The notes under the pieces: model-generated
Told to the model about the DNA's origin: nothing
Databases searched by the model: none
The model's input: only the letters and a program-made list of their open reading frames with translations
Origin: an uncultured Eggerthellaceae bacterium
Lineage (GTDB): Bacteria; Actinomycetota; Coriobacteriia; Coriobacteriales; Eggerthellaceae
Reading direction: 5' to 3'
Assembly: GCA_910585565.1 (NCBI GenBank)
Contig: CAJUFC010000242.1
Coordinates: 1-34,150, forward strand
DNA length: 34,150 bases
Position numbers and translations under genes: made by a program
In this document: piece by piece, positions 1-6,972 of the stretch
Layout: every line of letters begins with the position of its first letter
Numbering within the stretch: position 1 is the stretch's first letter

Positions 1-697
1 CCATGACCTTGTAGTTCTCGGCCGCATGCTTGAGCAGGTCCATGTCGAAGTCGTAGCGGCCCTCGGCGCACGTATCCTCGACGAGCCGCAGCAGCAACGT
101 CTTGTCCATGAGGCACACGCGCAGGTTCGCGAAGCAGTTGTCGGCACCGGTGTTGTTGGCCAGCACGGTACGCACGCGATCTCCGTCTATCTCGAGAAAC
201 GTCGTCGAGCCCGAGTCGTCCCGCATCAGCCGCTCGTCGCGCGAGTACATGACCGTGATGTCGGCGCCTGACTCAAGGTGACGTTCCATGAGCTGGTTGA
301 AGTCCTGGCGGTACACCTGGTCGGTGGCCATGAGGAGACAGTAGCGCCAGTGCTGGTGCTCGACGAAGTCGCGCTTGGCCAAGACGGCATCGGGGAATCC
401 CCGATACAGCTCGCTTCCCATGGAAAGGTCGTACGGCGGCAATATCTTGAGGCCGCCCACCTTCTTGGACATGTCCCACTCCTTGCCGGAGCCGACATGG
501 CTCATGAGCGACTGGTAGTTGCGCTGGGTGATGATGCCCACCGAGTGGATGCCGCTGTTGGTCAGGTTGGACAAGAGCACGTCGATCATGCGGTAGCGCC
601 CCGCGATGGGAAGCGCCGCAGTTGACCTCAGCTCGATCAGCTCGCGCAGGGCAGAGCCGCCCTGCTTCGCGTATACGATGGAAAAGGCGTTATTCAC
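1..697 (-). CDS. glgD: GlgD-like ADP-glucose pyrophosphorylase subunit, C-terminus beyond window
   Basis: About 232 N-terminal residues are visible; the rest lies left of the window. The sequence has the nucleotidyltransferase fold of GlgC (AGRYRMIDVLLSNLTNSG; a GSGKEWDM segment; PDAVLAKRDF; a DQVYRQDF segment where GlgC has its GDHIYKMDY). It lacks the glycine-rich GGQGSRL loop at the N-terminus, where it reads MNNAFSIVYAKQGGSALREL. Loss of that loop is typical of the regulatory GlgD paralogue, which pairs with catalytic GlgC in Firmicutes and Coriobacteria. I chose the GTG at 697 because an AGGAGG sits six bases upstream; a GTG at 700 would be only three bases away. The start overlaps the glgC stop by eight bases, so translation is probably coupled and the two subunits made together. 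Confidence 0.9.
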   Translation of the reverse strand, partial: MNNAFSIVYAKQGGSALRELIELRSTAALPIAGRYRMIDVLLSNLTNSGIHSVGIITQRNYQSLMSHVGSGKEWDMSKKVGGLKILPPYDLSMGSELYRGFPDAVLAKRDFVEHQHWRYCLLMATDQVYRQDFNQLMERHLESGADITVMYSRDERLMRDDSGSTTFLEIDGDRVRTVLANNTGADNCFANLRVCLMDKTLLLRLVEDTCAEGRYDFDMDLLKHAAENYKVM

Positions 698-2045
698 CAC
701 GCACCTCCTCATCAGCAGCCGTAGCCGCCTCGGCGCCGTCCGCCGCGGCAACCGCTGCCTCATCCGCTGGCTCGGCCGTCTCGTCTGCGACAGCGACGCC
801 TGCCGACGCTGGCGTCGCTGGCGCCGCCGCTGGCTCAACCGGCTCAACCGGCTCGGCTGCCTCGACGATGGCGCCCGGCTCGATGGTCTGCCCGGGCTCC
901 ACGATGGCGCCCGGCATGATGGTCGCCTCCGCGCCGACGACGCACAGCTCGCCGGCACCCCCGACAGAGGCGCCCTCCCCCACGACCACGTTCTCGGCCA
1001 AAATAGCCCCCTCCACCACGGCATCAGAGGCAATCTGGGAGCTCTGCATGATGATGCTGTCCTTGATCTTGGCGCGCTCGTCCACGCGCACGCCCTGGAA
1101 GAGCACGCTATGAACGATGCTGCCGTCGATCTCGCATCCTTCGGGCACGAGGCAGGTATCCAGCACGCTCTCATCCCCGATGAGCGCCGCCGGCATGAAG
1201 GGGTTGCGCGAGTATATCTTCCACGTGCCGTCCGACAGCGTCAGCTCGGGGTCGTCTTCCAGCAAGTCCATGTTGGCGTCCCAGAGGCTTTGCACCGTGC
1301 CCACGTCGCGCCAGTATCCCTCGAACCGATAGGCGAACATGCGCTCCCCGGCGCCCAGCATGGCCGGAATCACGTCCTTGCCAAAATCGTGGCTGCTGTC
1401 GGGGTTTTCGGCATCCTGGATGAGGTAGCGCCGCACCTTCTCCCAGCTGAACACGTAGACGCCCATCGAGGCGAGGTTGCTGGGCGGGTTTGCGGGCTTT
1501 TCCACGAAGTCCGTCACGCGGTCGGTGTCGTCGGTGGCCAGGATGCCGAAGCGGCTGGCCTCCTCGATGGGCACCGACATGACGGCGATGGTGGCATCCG
1601 CCCCGTTGGACTTGTGAAAGTCCACCATGCGGCTGTAGTCCATCTTATATATGTGGTCGCCCGACAAGATCATGACGTAGTCAGGCGTGAAGCGGTCGAT
1701 GAAGTTGGTGTTTTGGTAGATGGCGTCCGCCGTGCCGGCATACCAGCTGCCCACGTCCCCCACGCGCGTGAAGGGCTGCAGCGTATAGACGCCCCCTTGC
1801 GGCGAGTCGAGGTCCCACGGCGCGCCGGTGCCGATGTAGCTGTTGAGCACGAACGGCTCGTACTGGGTCAGCACCCCCACCACGTTGATGCCCGAGTTCG
1901 CGCAGTTCGACAGCGGAAAGTCGATGATGCGATACTTCCCACCGTAGGGCACGGCTGGCTTCGCTCGATAGCGCGTGAGGACGCCGAGGCGACTGCCTTG
2001 GCCGCCTGCGAGAATCATGCCGACGCATTCCTCATGTTCGTTCAT
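690..2045 (-). CDS. glgC: Glucose-1-phosphate adenylyltransferase GlgC (downstream half of the fused frame)
   Basis: Makes ADP-glucose from glucose-1-phosphate and ATP, the committed step of bacterial glycogen synthesis. Visible motifs are MILAGGQGSRLGVLTRYRAK (nucleotide loop), KYRIIDFPLSNCANSG, WYAGTADAIYQN, SGDHIYKMDY, VEKP and EGYWRDVGT, followed by left-handed beta-helix hexapeptides. After the helix comes an unusual tail of about 50 residues made almost only of Ala, Glu, Pro, Asp and Val, giving 451 residues where many GlgC proteins have about 380-430. The ATG at 2045 has an AGGAAGGGG nine bases upstream, inside the glgB reading frame, so it can be initiated on its own even though no stop separates it from glgB. 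The glgD start overlaps its end. Confidence 0.85.
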   Translation of the reverse strand: MNEHEECVGMILAGGQGSRLGVLTRYRAKPAVPYGGKYRIIDFPLSNCANSGINVVGVLTQYEPFVLNSYIGTGAPWDLDSPQGGVYTLQPFTRVGDVGSWYAGTADAIYQNTNFIDRFTPDYVMILSGDHIYKMDYSRMVDFHKSNGADATIAVMSVPIEEASRFGILATDDTDRVTDFVEKPANPPSNLASMGVYVFSWEKVRRYLIQDAENPDSSHDFGKDVIPAMLGAGERMFAYRFEGYWRDVGTVQSLWDANMDLLEDDPELTLSDGTWKIYSRNPFMPAALIGDESVLDTCLVPEGCEIDGSIVHSVLFQGVRVDERAKIKDSIIMQSSQIASDAVVEGAILAENVVVGEGASVGGAGELCVVGAEATIMPGAIVEPGQTIEPGAIVEAAEPVEPVEPAAAPATPASAGVAVADETAEPADEAAVAAADGAEAATAADEEVRGE

Positions 2046-4016
2046 TTGCCAAGACCCCTTCCTGCTTTTCTTGAACTCGAAGTAGACGACCGAGAGCGCT
2101 GGCACGTTCACGCGGGCATGATAGGGCTGCCCCTCGAACGCTCCGCGCTGGGCGTCGATCACGCCGACATTGCGCGAGCCTGACCCCCCAAAGCGGACGT
2201 CGTCGCTGTTGAGCACCTCGATGAGCGCGCCTTCGTGCGGCAGCCCCACCGTCAGCCCCCGCACCGCTTTGGGCGAGAAGTTGCAGCAGCACACCACGTC
2301 GCACTTGCTGCTCTCGGCGTAGGCGTCGCTCCGCTCGTCTGTGGGTGCCGCATGCCGCAGGAACGCTATCACGTTCTCGTTTCGGTTGTTCTTGTTCGCC
2401 CACGCAAAGCCGCGCGGGTCCATGTCGTCCAGCCACAAGGCGGCGTGCGAGCGATAGCAGTCGTTCAGCTCCGCTGCGAACTGCTGCATCTGGGCATGCG
2501 CCGGGAAGCGAAGCAGGTCCCACTCGATCTCGTCGCGGAAGTTCCACTCGTTGAACTGGCCGAACTCCGACCCCATGAAGGTGAGCTTCTTGCCCGGGTG
2601 GGCGAACTGGTATCCCATGAGCGTGCGCAGCGTCGCGAACTTCTGCTCGTATTCGCCGAACATCTTGTTCACCATGGACCTCTTGCCGTACACCACCTCG
2701 TCGTGCGAGAACTCCAGCACGAACGCCTCGCTGTAGGCGTAGTCCATCGAGAACGTGAGCGCATGGTGGTTGCCCGCCCGGAAGAAGGGGTCGGTCTGCA
2801 CGTAGTCGAGCGTGTCGTGCATGAACCCCATGTTCCACTTGAACGTGAAGCCGAGGCCCCCCGCATACGGCGGCAGCGTCACCATGGGAAACGCTGTCGA
2901 CTCCTCTGCAATCATGGCGCCGCCGGGGTAGTTGCTGAGCACCGTGGCGTTGAGCTTCTTCAGGAACTCGACCGCCTCGAGATTGATGTTGCCGCCATCC
3001 TTGTTCGGCACCCATTCGGTGCGGCCGTAGTCGAGGTAGAGCATCGAGCTCACCGCGTCGACGCGCAGCCCGTCGATGTGATAGACCTCGAACAAGAACA
3101 TCGCCGCCGACACGAGGAAGCTCACGACCTGCGGGCGCCCGTAGTCGAAGACGAGCGTACCCCACTCGCGGTGCTCTCCCTTGCGCGGGTCGGCGTATTC
3201 GAACAGCGGCTGCCCGTCAAACTGCGCCAAGGCGAAGGCGTCTTTGGGGAAGTGGGCCGGCACCCAGTCCATGATGACGCCGATGCCGTGCGCATGCAGC
3301 GTATCGACGAAGTACATGAAGTCCTCGGGCGTGCCGTAGCGCGAGCTTATGGCGTAATAGCCGGTGGTCTGATATCCCCACGATGCGGGGTACGGGTATT
3401 CCGTGAGAGGCATGGGCTCGACGTGCGTGTAGCCCATCTTGATGCAGTATTCCGCCAGCTCGTCTGCCACGGTGCGATAGTTGGGCAGCGGGCGGTCGTT
3501 CTCGTTGTCTACGTCCTTCCAGCCGTCCGGCAGCCGCCATGACCCCAAGTGGAACTCGTAGATGGACAGGGGCAAGCGCTGCAGGTCACGCTGGCGACGC
3601 TGCTCGAGGTAGGCGTCATCGTGCCATTCGTAGCCGTCGAGCGCCCACACCTTCGAGGCGGTATACAAGCCGTTTTCCGCATGGAAGGCGAATGGATCGG
3701 CCTTCTGGAAGGCGTGGCCGTCAGCGCCGACGATATAGTATTTGTAGGTGTCGCCGTTGTGCAAGCCGCGCACGATGGTCGCCCACACGCCGTTGTGCAC
3801 GTGCTCCATCAGATTGGCCGACGCGTCCCAATCGTTGAACGCGCCGACGAGGCTCACGCTCTTCGCGCGCGGCGCCCACACGACGAACAGCCAGGCGTCC
3901 TCGCCCGCATCCGGCAGCGGATGACATCCGAACGTATAGTACGCGCGCTGCGCATCCCCCCTGTCAAACAGATAGAGGTCGGCTTCGCGGACGTATTTCG
4001 AGACTGGGTTATCCAT
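690..4016 (-). CDS. glgB: 1,4-alpha-glucan branching enzyme GlgB fused in frame to GlgC
   Basis: One uninterrupted frame of 1108 codons. Residues 1-657 are a complete GlgB: a CBM48-like N-domain (about 25-110, with FVVWAPRAKSVSLVGAFNDW), then a GH13 barrel with the VIMDWVPAH strand (D250), the nucleophile in DGLRVDAVSS (D320), the acid in AEEST (E371/E372) and SHDEVVYGKRS (H437, D438), and the all-beta C-domain ending VVYFEFKKSRKGSWQ. GlgC follows at residue 658 without a stop codon. GlgB transfers alpha-1,4 segments to alpha-1,6 branches in glycogen. I chose the ATG at 4016 because homology starts at YVREADLYLF; the frame stays open upstream to 4361, but that part is AT-rich, carries the promoter and shows no family similarity. 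No clear ribosome site precedes 4016. An internal site before GlgC could also yield separate GlgC. Confidence 0.85.
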   Translation of the reverse strand: MDNPVSKYVREADLYLFDRGDAQRAYYTFGCHPLPDAGEDAWLFVVWAPRAKSVSLVGAFNDWDASANLMEHVHNGVWATIVRGLHNGDTYKYYIVGADGHAFQKADPFAFHAENGLYTASKVWALDGYEWHDDAYLEQRRQRDLQRLPLSIYEFHLGSWRLPDGWKDVDNENDRPLPNYRTVADELAEYCIKMGYTHVEPMPLTEYPYPASWGYQTTGYYAISSRYGTPEDFMYFVDTLHAHGIGVIMDWVPAHFPKDAFALAQFDGQPLFEYADPRKGEHREWGTLVFDYGRPQVVSFLVSAAMFLFEVYHIDGLRVDAVSSMLYLDYGRTEWVPNKDGGNINLEAVEFLKKLNATVLSNYPGGAMIAEESTAFPMVTLPPYAGGLGFTFKWNMGFMHDTLDYVQTDPFFRAGNHHALTFSMDYAYSEAFVLEFSHDEVVYGKRSMVNKMFGEYEQKFATLRTLMGYQFAHPGKKLTFMGSEFGQFNEWNFRDEIEWDLLRFPAHAQMQQFAAELNDCYRSHAALWLDDMDPRGFAWANKNNRNENVIAFLRHAAPTDERSDAYAESSKCDVVCCCNFSPKAVRGLTVGLPHEGALIEVLNSDDVRFGGSGSRNVGVIDAQRGAFEGQPYHARVNVPALSVVYFEFKKSRKGSWQMNEHEECVGMILAGGQGSRLGVLTRYRAKPAVPYGGKYRIIDFPLSNCANSGINVVGVLTQYEPFVLNSYIGTGAPWDLDSPQGGVYTLQPFTRVGDVGSWYAGTADAIYQNTNFIDRFTPDYVMILSGDHIYKMDYSRMVDFHKSNGADATIAVMSVPIEEASRFGILATDDTDRVTDFVEKPANPPSNLASMGVYVFSWEKVRRYLIQDAENPDSSHDFGKDVIPAMLGAGERMFAYRFEGYWRDVGTVQSLWDANMDLLEDDPELTLSDGTWKIYSRNPFMPAALIGDESVLDTCLVPEGCEIDGSIVHSVLFQGVRVDERAKIKDSIIMQSSQIASDAVVEGAILAENVVVGEGASVGGAGELCVVGAEATIMPGAIVEPGQTIEPGAIVEAAEPVEPVEPAAAPATPASAGVAVADETAEPADEAAVAAADGAEAATAADEEVRGE

Positions 4017-4068
4017 GGTCACCACGCATGTGGTCGCAGCCGCTACAACAGTGCCTATACGCTTCACT

Positions 4069-4097
4069 ATACTAAAGCGAAGATAAAACGTTAACAA
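4069..4097 (-). promoter_or_regulatory. Probable promoter of the glgB-glgC-glgD operon
   Basis: On the minus strand, TTGTTA (4092-4097) and TAGTAT (4069-4074) are separated by exactly 17 bases, in an AT-rich island about 55 bp before the glgB ATG. This is the best sigma70-like match between vanZ and glgB. Confidence 0.55.
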
Positions 4098-4108
4098 GCA
4101 GAAAAACT

Positions 4109-4125
4109 GTTGACAACAAGTCAAC
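4109..4125. promoter_or_regulatory. Inverted repeat upstream of the glg promoter, possible operator
   Basis: GTTGAC-AACAA-GTCAAC is a perfect dyad with 6-bp arms and a 5-bp spacer. It lies directly upstream of the proposed -35 element, where an activator would bind. The cognate regulator is not identifiable here. Confidence 0.4.
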
Positions 4126-4221
4126 AACGGCCAATGGATGCGAGGGTCCCGGAGTGCACCCTCCGGAAAGCGACACGCGCCAGCCTGCATCCTGGCAATG
4201 CTTCGACCAACCGAAGGGCTC

Positions 4222-4710
4222 CTATGCTTTGCAGCTCCTGCGGGCGGTGAGGAAGGCGATAAAAGCACCGAGGGTGGCGCCGGCGGTGTCGACGAGCCAG
4301 TCGATGGGGTCGCAGGCGCGACCGGGGACGAAGTATTGGTGCAGCTCGTCGCTGGCGCCATAGAGGCTCGCCGCGATGACGGCCGCTATGACGAGCGGCC
4401 AAAGCCTGCCCTGAAAACACGCTTGCTGGCCGCGCCGCAGACGCGACGTGTGCCACAGAGCCGCAAACAGCAGCGCGCCGAAGACGGCATATTCGCAGAA
4501 ATGAGCCGCGGGCGACACCACGTCCACCCCCGGCCCGAACACCGGGGCCGCCACCGATGACAAGAAGCGCTTGATGGCGGCAACGATTCCCTGCCCATCA
4601 TCTAGATCGCTCCCCGTATGGGCAGACATAAAGAATATGAAGGCCGCCCACAGCCCAACGCACCCCCACCATACACCCACCCTTAGGCGCATCCTTGCAT
4701 CATGCGTCAT
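4222..4710 (-). CDS. VanZ-like membrane protein
   Basis: A 162-residue membrane protein with hydrophobic segments near residues 11-29, 72-87, 104-120 and 136-155. The family hallmarks are visible: AAHFCEYAVFGALL and SDELHQYFVPGRACDPIDWLVDTAGA (the E-x-x-Q ... D-x-x-D-x-x-x-N/D pattern). VanZ proteins lower teicoplanin susceptibility in some enterococcal clusters, but most chromosomal copies have no known substrate, so no resistance role is claimed. The ATG at 4710 is preceded by GGGAGGTGG at nine bases and overlaps the last 11 bases of hipA, so it is translated as the third gene of the hipBA transcript. That placement is unusual for VanZ and may be fortuitous. Confidence 0.85.
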   Translation of the reverse strand: MTHDARMRLRVGVWWGCVGLWAAFIFFMSAHTGSDLDDGQGIVAAIKRFLSSVAAPVFGPGVDVVSPAAHFCEYAVFGALLFAALWHTSRLRRGQQACFQGRLWPLVIAAVIAASLYGASDELHQYFVPGRACDPIDWLVDTAGATLGAFIAFLTARRSCKA

Positions 4711-5839
4711 GGCCAGCAACCACCTCCCTGACAACGCCGGCAATGGATACGGCACGAGACCTCGATAGCCCAGTGCGCACGCCGACGGCTACGAGGTCTT
4801 CCGTCTCGATGTCGCAGCCCTTGCCGTTCACCATGGTCGCATGCTCCCCGTTCATGCCGCTGTTCCTCGTAAGGTCGTAGGCCGGAGAAAGCCTCCAGCG
4901 CCGCGCGTCCTCATCGAAGAGGAACGAGAAGTTCTTGGCATGGTCATCCTTGTTGCCAGCATAAACGTTGAAGCACATGAGTCGATACAGCTGCTCCGCG
5001 TCCTCGAAGTCCTCAGTGAGCCTCAGCGTCAAGCGCATCAGAAGGTCGTAGTCGAGGCTCGGCACGCGATGCGACGCCTCGAGGAGCGCCCCCGCCGAGG
5101 CCATGTGCATCTTGCGAACGGTACCCTCGCCCACGCCCTGCCGGTCGAACCGCTTCACGCCAAAGTAGCCAGCGCATTGCCTTGAGGGAAAGAGGCGCAC
5201 GGGCGGCATGTCGATGCCACACGCGCGTGCCGCCAGCGCCAGATCGTATTCCTGGCGACCGATGTCGGCAGGGTCATGAGACGAGGGGAACTTCACGATC
5301 CAGTCTTCGCCATCGATCTCGGTGAGAATCTTAGGACGCGCGCCGCCCGATGAGCCGCCCAAGGCAAACAGCTCGTCCAGGTCTTCGCTGAAGTCCGCCT
5401 TGAGAACGCGGGCGCATTCCCGGGCAATCGCGTCGAGGTCGGTCAGGGAATGACGCGACGCAAGCGGCGTCTCGGGCACGTATTCCAGAGCACCCATGCC
5501 GCTTGCGCCCACGATGGACAGCCGCATGAACGGGCTGACCGAAGCAGGCTCGATGCCCTGCTCGCGCAGTAGGCGATCGACGAGCAGACGCCCCCATCCG
5601 TCCGGCAGGCTATCATCGAACACGCCGAACGCACCATCGAACGGGCGCGACTTGGCGACGAAGACGCCCTTTTCCAGCGGCAGGCTGAGCGGACTGATGC
5701 TGAAACCGTCTTGCAGCCACGACGCAGCATACTCGAACGCCATGAGGCCGTCTTTCGTCTCGGCCAGCGTGCCCACGTCGCGGCCATGAAGGCTCACGCG
5801 AAGGGATGCGAGACGAAGCAGCGAGTCGCGAGCACTCAT
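4700..5839 (-). CDS. hipA: HipA-family serine/threonine kinase toxin
   Basis: A 379-residue HipA-like kinase. The N-terminal couple_hipA region (about 15-115) contains LEKGVFVAKSRPFDGAFGVFDDSLPDGWGR. The kinase core follows, with the loop GGSSGGARPK (161-170), the catalytic NKDDHAKNFSF (296-306) and the metal-binding LSPAYDLT (317-324). In E. coli, HipA phosphorylates glutamyl-tRNA synthetase, halts translation and promotes persistence; whether this homologue has the same target cannot be read from sequence. Its ATG overlaps the hipB stop as ATGA, so toxin synthesis is coupled to the antitoxin. All kinase motifs look intact and there is no frameshift. At 379 residues it is shorter than E. coli HipA (440). 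Confidence 0.92.
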   Translation of the reverse strand: MSARDSLLRLASLRVSLHGRDVGTLAETKDGLMAFEYAASWLQDGFSISPLSLPLEKGVFVAKSRPFDGAFGVFDDSLPDGWGRLLVDRLLREQGIEPASVSPFMRLSIVGASGMGALEYVPETPLASRHSLTDLDAIARECARVLKADFSEDLDELFALGGSSGGARPKILTEIDGEDWIVKFPSSHDPADIGRQEYDLALAARACGIDMPPVRLFPSRQCAGYFGVKRFDRQGVGEGTVRKMHMASAGALLEASHRVPSLDYDLLMRLTLRLTEDFEDAEQLYRLMCFNVYAGNKDDHAKNFSFLFDEDARRWRLSPAYDLTRNSGMNGEHATMVNGKGCDIETEDLVAVGVRTGLSRSRAVSIAGVVREVVAGHDA

Positions 5840-6120
5840 GGGCGGGCGCTCTCGGCGATGACGTCTTGGATGGATGCATAGCTGCGCTGAGCGAAGAGGG
5901 ATTCGAAGTCGTCCTCGCAGCCGAGCGCTATCGCGACCTTGACGAGAGAGTCGAGGGAGATGAGGCCTTCTTGCTCGAACCGCTTGTACGAGCCGAGGCT
6001 GACTCCGGCCTTGCGGCTCATCTCGGCCTGGGTGAGCTTACGCTCCTTGCGGCGCGCCCTGACACGCTCGGCAATCCCGCAGGCGACCTCTGTCGGAGTC
6101 TTTTGATCAAGACTTATCAT
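5836..6120 (-). CDS. hipB: HipB-like XRE antitoxin and repressor
   Basis: A 94-residue protein with one XRE helix-turn-helix at about residues 17-70 (RKERKLTQAEMSRKAGVSLGS, then FEQEGLISLDSLVKVAIAL) and a C-terminal tail that could contact HipA. HipB proteins neutralise the HipA kinase and repress their own operon. I chose the ATG at 6120: a 14-bp palindrome and a -10 hexamer end only 1-7 bases upstream, and there is no Shine-Dalgarno sequence. An ATG at 6156 would place its first codons on top of the promoter. The stop overlaps the hipA start by four bases. Confidence 0.87.
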   Translation of the reverse strand: MISLDQKTPTEVACGIAERVRARRKERKLTQAEMSRKAGVSLGSYKRFEQEGLISLDSLVKVAIALGCEDDFESLFAQRSYASIQDVIAESARP

Positions 6121-6121
6121 A

Positions 6122-6156
6122 GCTAATATATTAGCAATTAGTAAAGAATGTGGCAA
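6122..6156 (-). promoter_or_regulatory. hipBA promoter with overlapping palindrome, probably leaderless
   Basis: Reading the minus strand, TTGCCA (6151-6156), a 17-bp spacer and TAATAT (6128-6133) form a good sigma70 promoter. Only seven bases separate the -10 from the hipB ATG, so transcription should begin at or next to the A of the start codon. A perfect 14-bp palindrome, GCTAATATATTAGC (6122-6135), covers the -10 and is placed to let HipB block the promoter. Confidence 0.65.
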
Positions 6157-6175
6157 TTCTAGATAATATACGAGT

Positions 6176-6198
6176 CATAGTTTCTATGCGATACATAG
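6176..6198. repeat. Three alternating CATAG/CTATG half-sites upstream of hipB
   Basis: CATAG (6176-6180), CTATG (6184-6188) and CATAG (6194-6198) alternate in orientation, with 3- and 5-base spacers. A fourth CATAG lies at 6118-6122, across the hipB start. They could be secondary operator half-sites. Confidence 0.35.
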
Positions 6199-6234
6199 AG
6201 CAAGACCGCATGCCCCTAAGTCCGATGCGATGCA

Positions 6235-6274
6235 GAGAGAGCGACACTGCACAGAACCGCAGTGTCGCCCTCTC
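6235..6274 (-). terminator. Hairpin downstream of the DUF4430 lipoprotein operon
   Basis: Perfect arms GCGACACTGC / GCAGTGTCGC (6241-6250, 6259-6268) with an 8-base loop extend past one mismatch by GAGAG/CTCTC, giving about 16 stem pairs. In the minus direction it is followed by only a mild T-rich run (TCTCTCT). It separates the respiratory operon from hipBA. Confidence 0.65.
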
Positions 6275-6313
6275 GAATCAGAGTCATATCACCAGCACGG
6301 TGGCGGGGTGGGG

Positions 6314-6856
6314 TTAGTGGACGAAGGTGAAGGTGACGGCGTCGCCGTCGTTGAGGGGGTATTCGGCGGGCGAGATGGTCTGCACGGCGCCGTTGACGGA
6401 GTACTCCCAGTGGCTGTCGACGCCGGCAGCGCCGTTCTCGAGGCCGCCGATGGCGACGACCGCCTCGGCATCGCCGGAGCCTTGCGTCTTCAGCTCGCGG
6501 CCCATGGCCTCAAGCGCGTCTAAGACCGTGGCCCCCTCGTCCACCGAAACGGTCTGTTGCTCCTCGGTGAACTGAAGCGCCGTCTCTTGGGCGTCTGCCC
6601 CCACGACCGACTCGGTGAGGGTCATCTCCACCGAGATGGTCCCCTGCGCGGCGTCAGCTGCCGAGCTGGCAGAAGACTCCGTGACGGGCGCCACGTCGTT
6701 GGCAGAAAAGCCGGCGCTCGAAGACGCCGAGGAGCCTGCCGGCGCCACACAACCTGCCATGCCAAGGCATACGGCCGCACCGAGGGCCGCCGCACAGCAC
6801 GTTGCCGCGATGCGGCGCCCACGCCCCATCTTGCTCGTTTCGTTTACGCAAACCAT
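6314..6856 (-). CDS. Lipoprotein with a DUF4430 (transcobalamin C-terminal-like) domain
   Basis: A 180-residue protein. A signal peptide ends in the lipobox LGMAGC (C36), followed by a Ser/Ala-rich linker (to about 70) and a small beta-rich domain containing EGATVLDALEAM, HWEYSVNGAVQTISPAEYPLNDGD and a VTFTFVH terminus. That ending is characteristic of DUF4430, found in exported Firmicute and Actinobacterial proteins and related to the C-terminal domain of cobalamin-binding proteins; ligands are mostly unknown. The ATG at 6856 is preceded by AGGAGGT at eight bases. It lies 117 bp after the NrfD gene, ahead of a hairpin, so it is probably the last gene of the respiratory operon. A role in that enzyme is inferred only from position. 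Confidence 0.8.
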   Translation of the reverse strand: MVCVNETSKMGRGRRIAATCCAAALGAAVCLGMAGCVAPAGSSASSSAGFSANDVAPVTESSASSAADAAQGTISVEMTLTESVVGADAQETALQFTEEQQTVSVDEGATVLDALEAMGRELKTQGSGDAEAVVAIGGLENGAAGVDSHWEYSVNGAVQTISPAEYPLNDGDAVTFTFVH

Positions 6857-6972
6857 ATCAACATACCTCCTGATCGATTCTCACTTGGGCCTTGCGGGCC
6901 GCGCGACACGCACCGTGGCGACGCGCGACCCATCCGTGCTGCCGCAGCAATGCGACGGCGGCGCGCCCACTG

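Noticed and set aside
2235..3542. Long plus-strand open frame (435 codons) opposite glgB
   Set aside because: It is antisense to clear GlgB motifs, has no family features and reflects the high GC content, which leaves several frames open.
4017..4361. N-terminal extension of the glgB frame
   Set aside because: It crosses the likely promoter and overlaps the VanZ gene; no GlgB similarity.
4222..4710. VanZ gene as evidence of a glycopeptide-resistance cluster
   Set aside because: No vanA/H/X/R/S-type genes nearby; single VanZ-like genes are common chromosomal membrane proteins.
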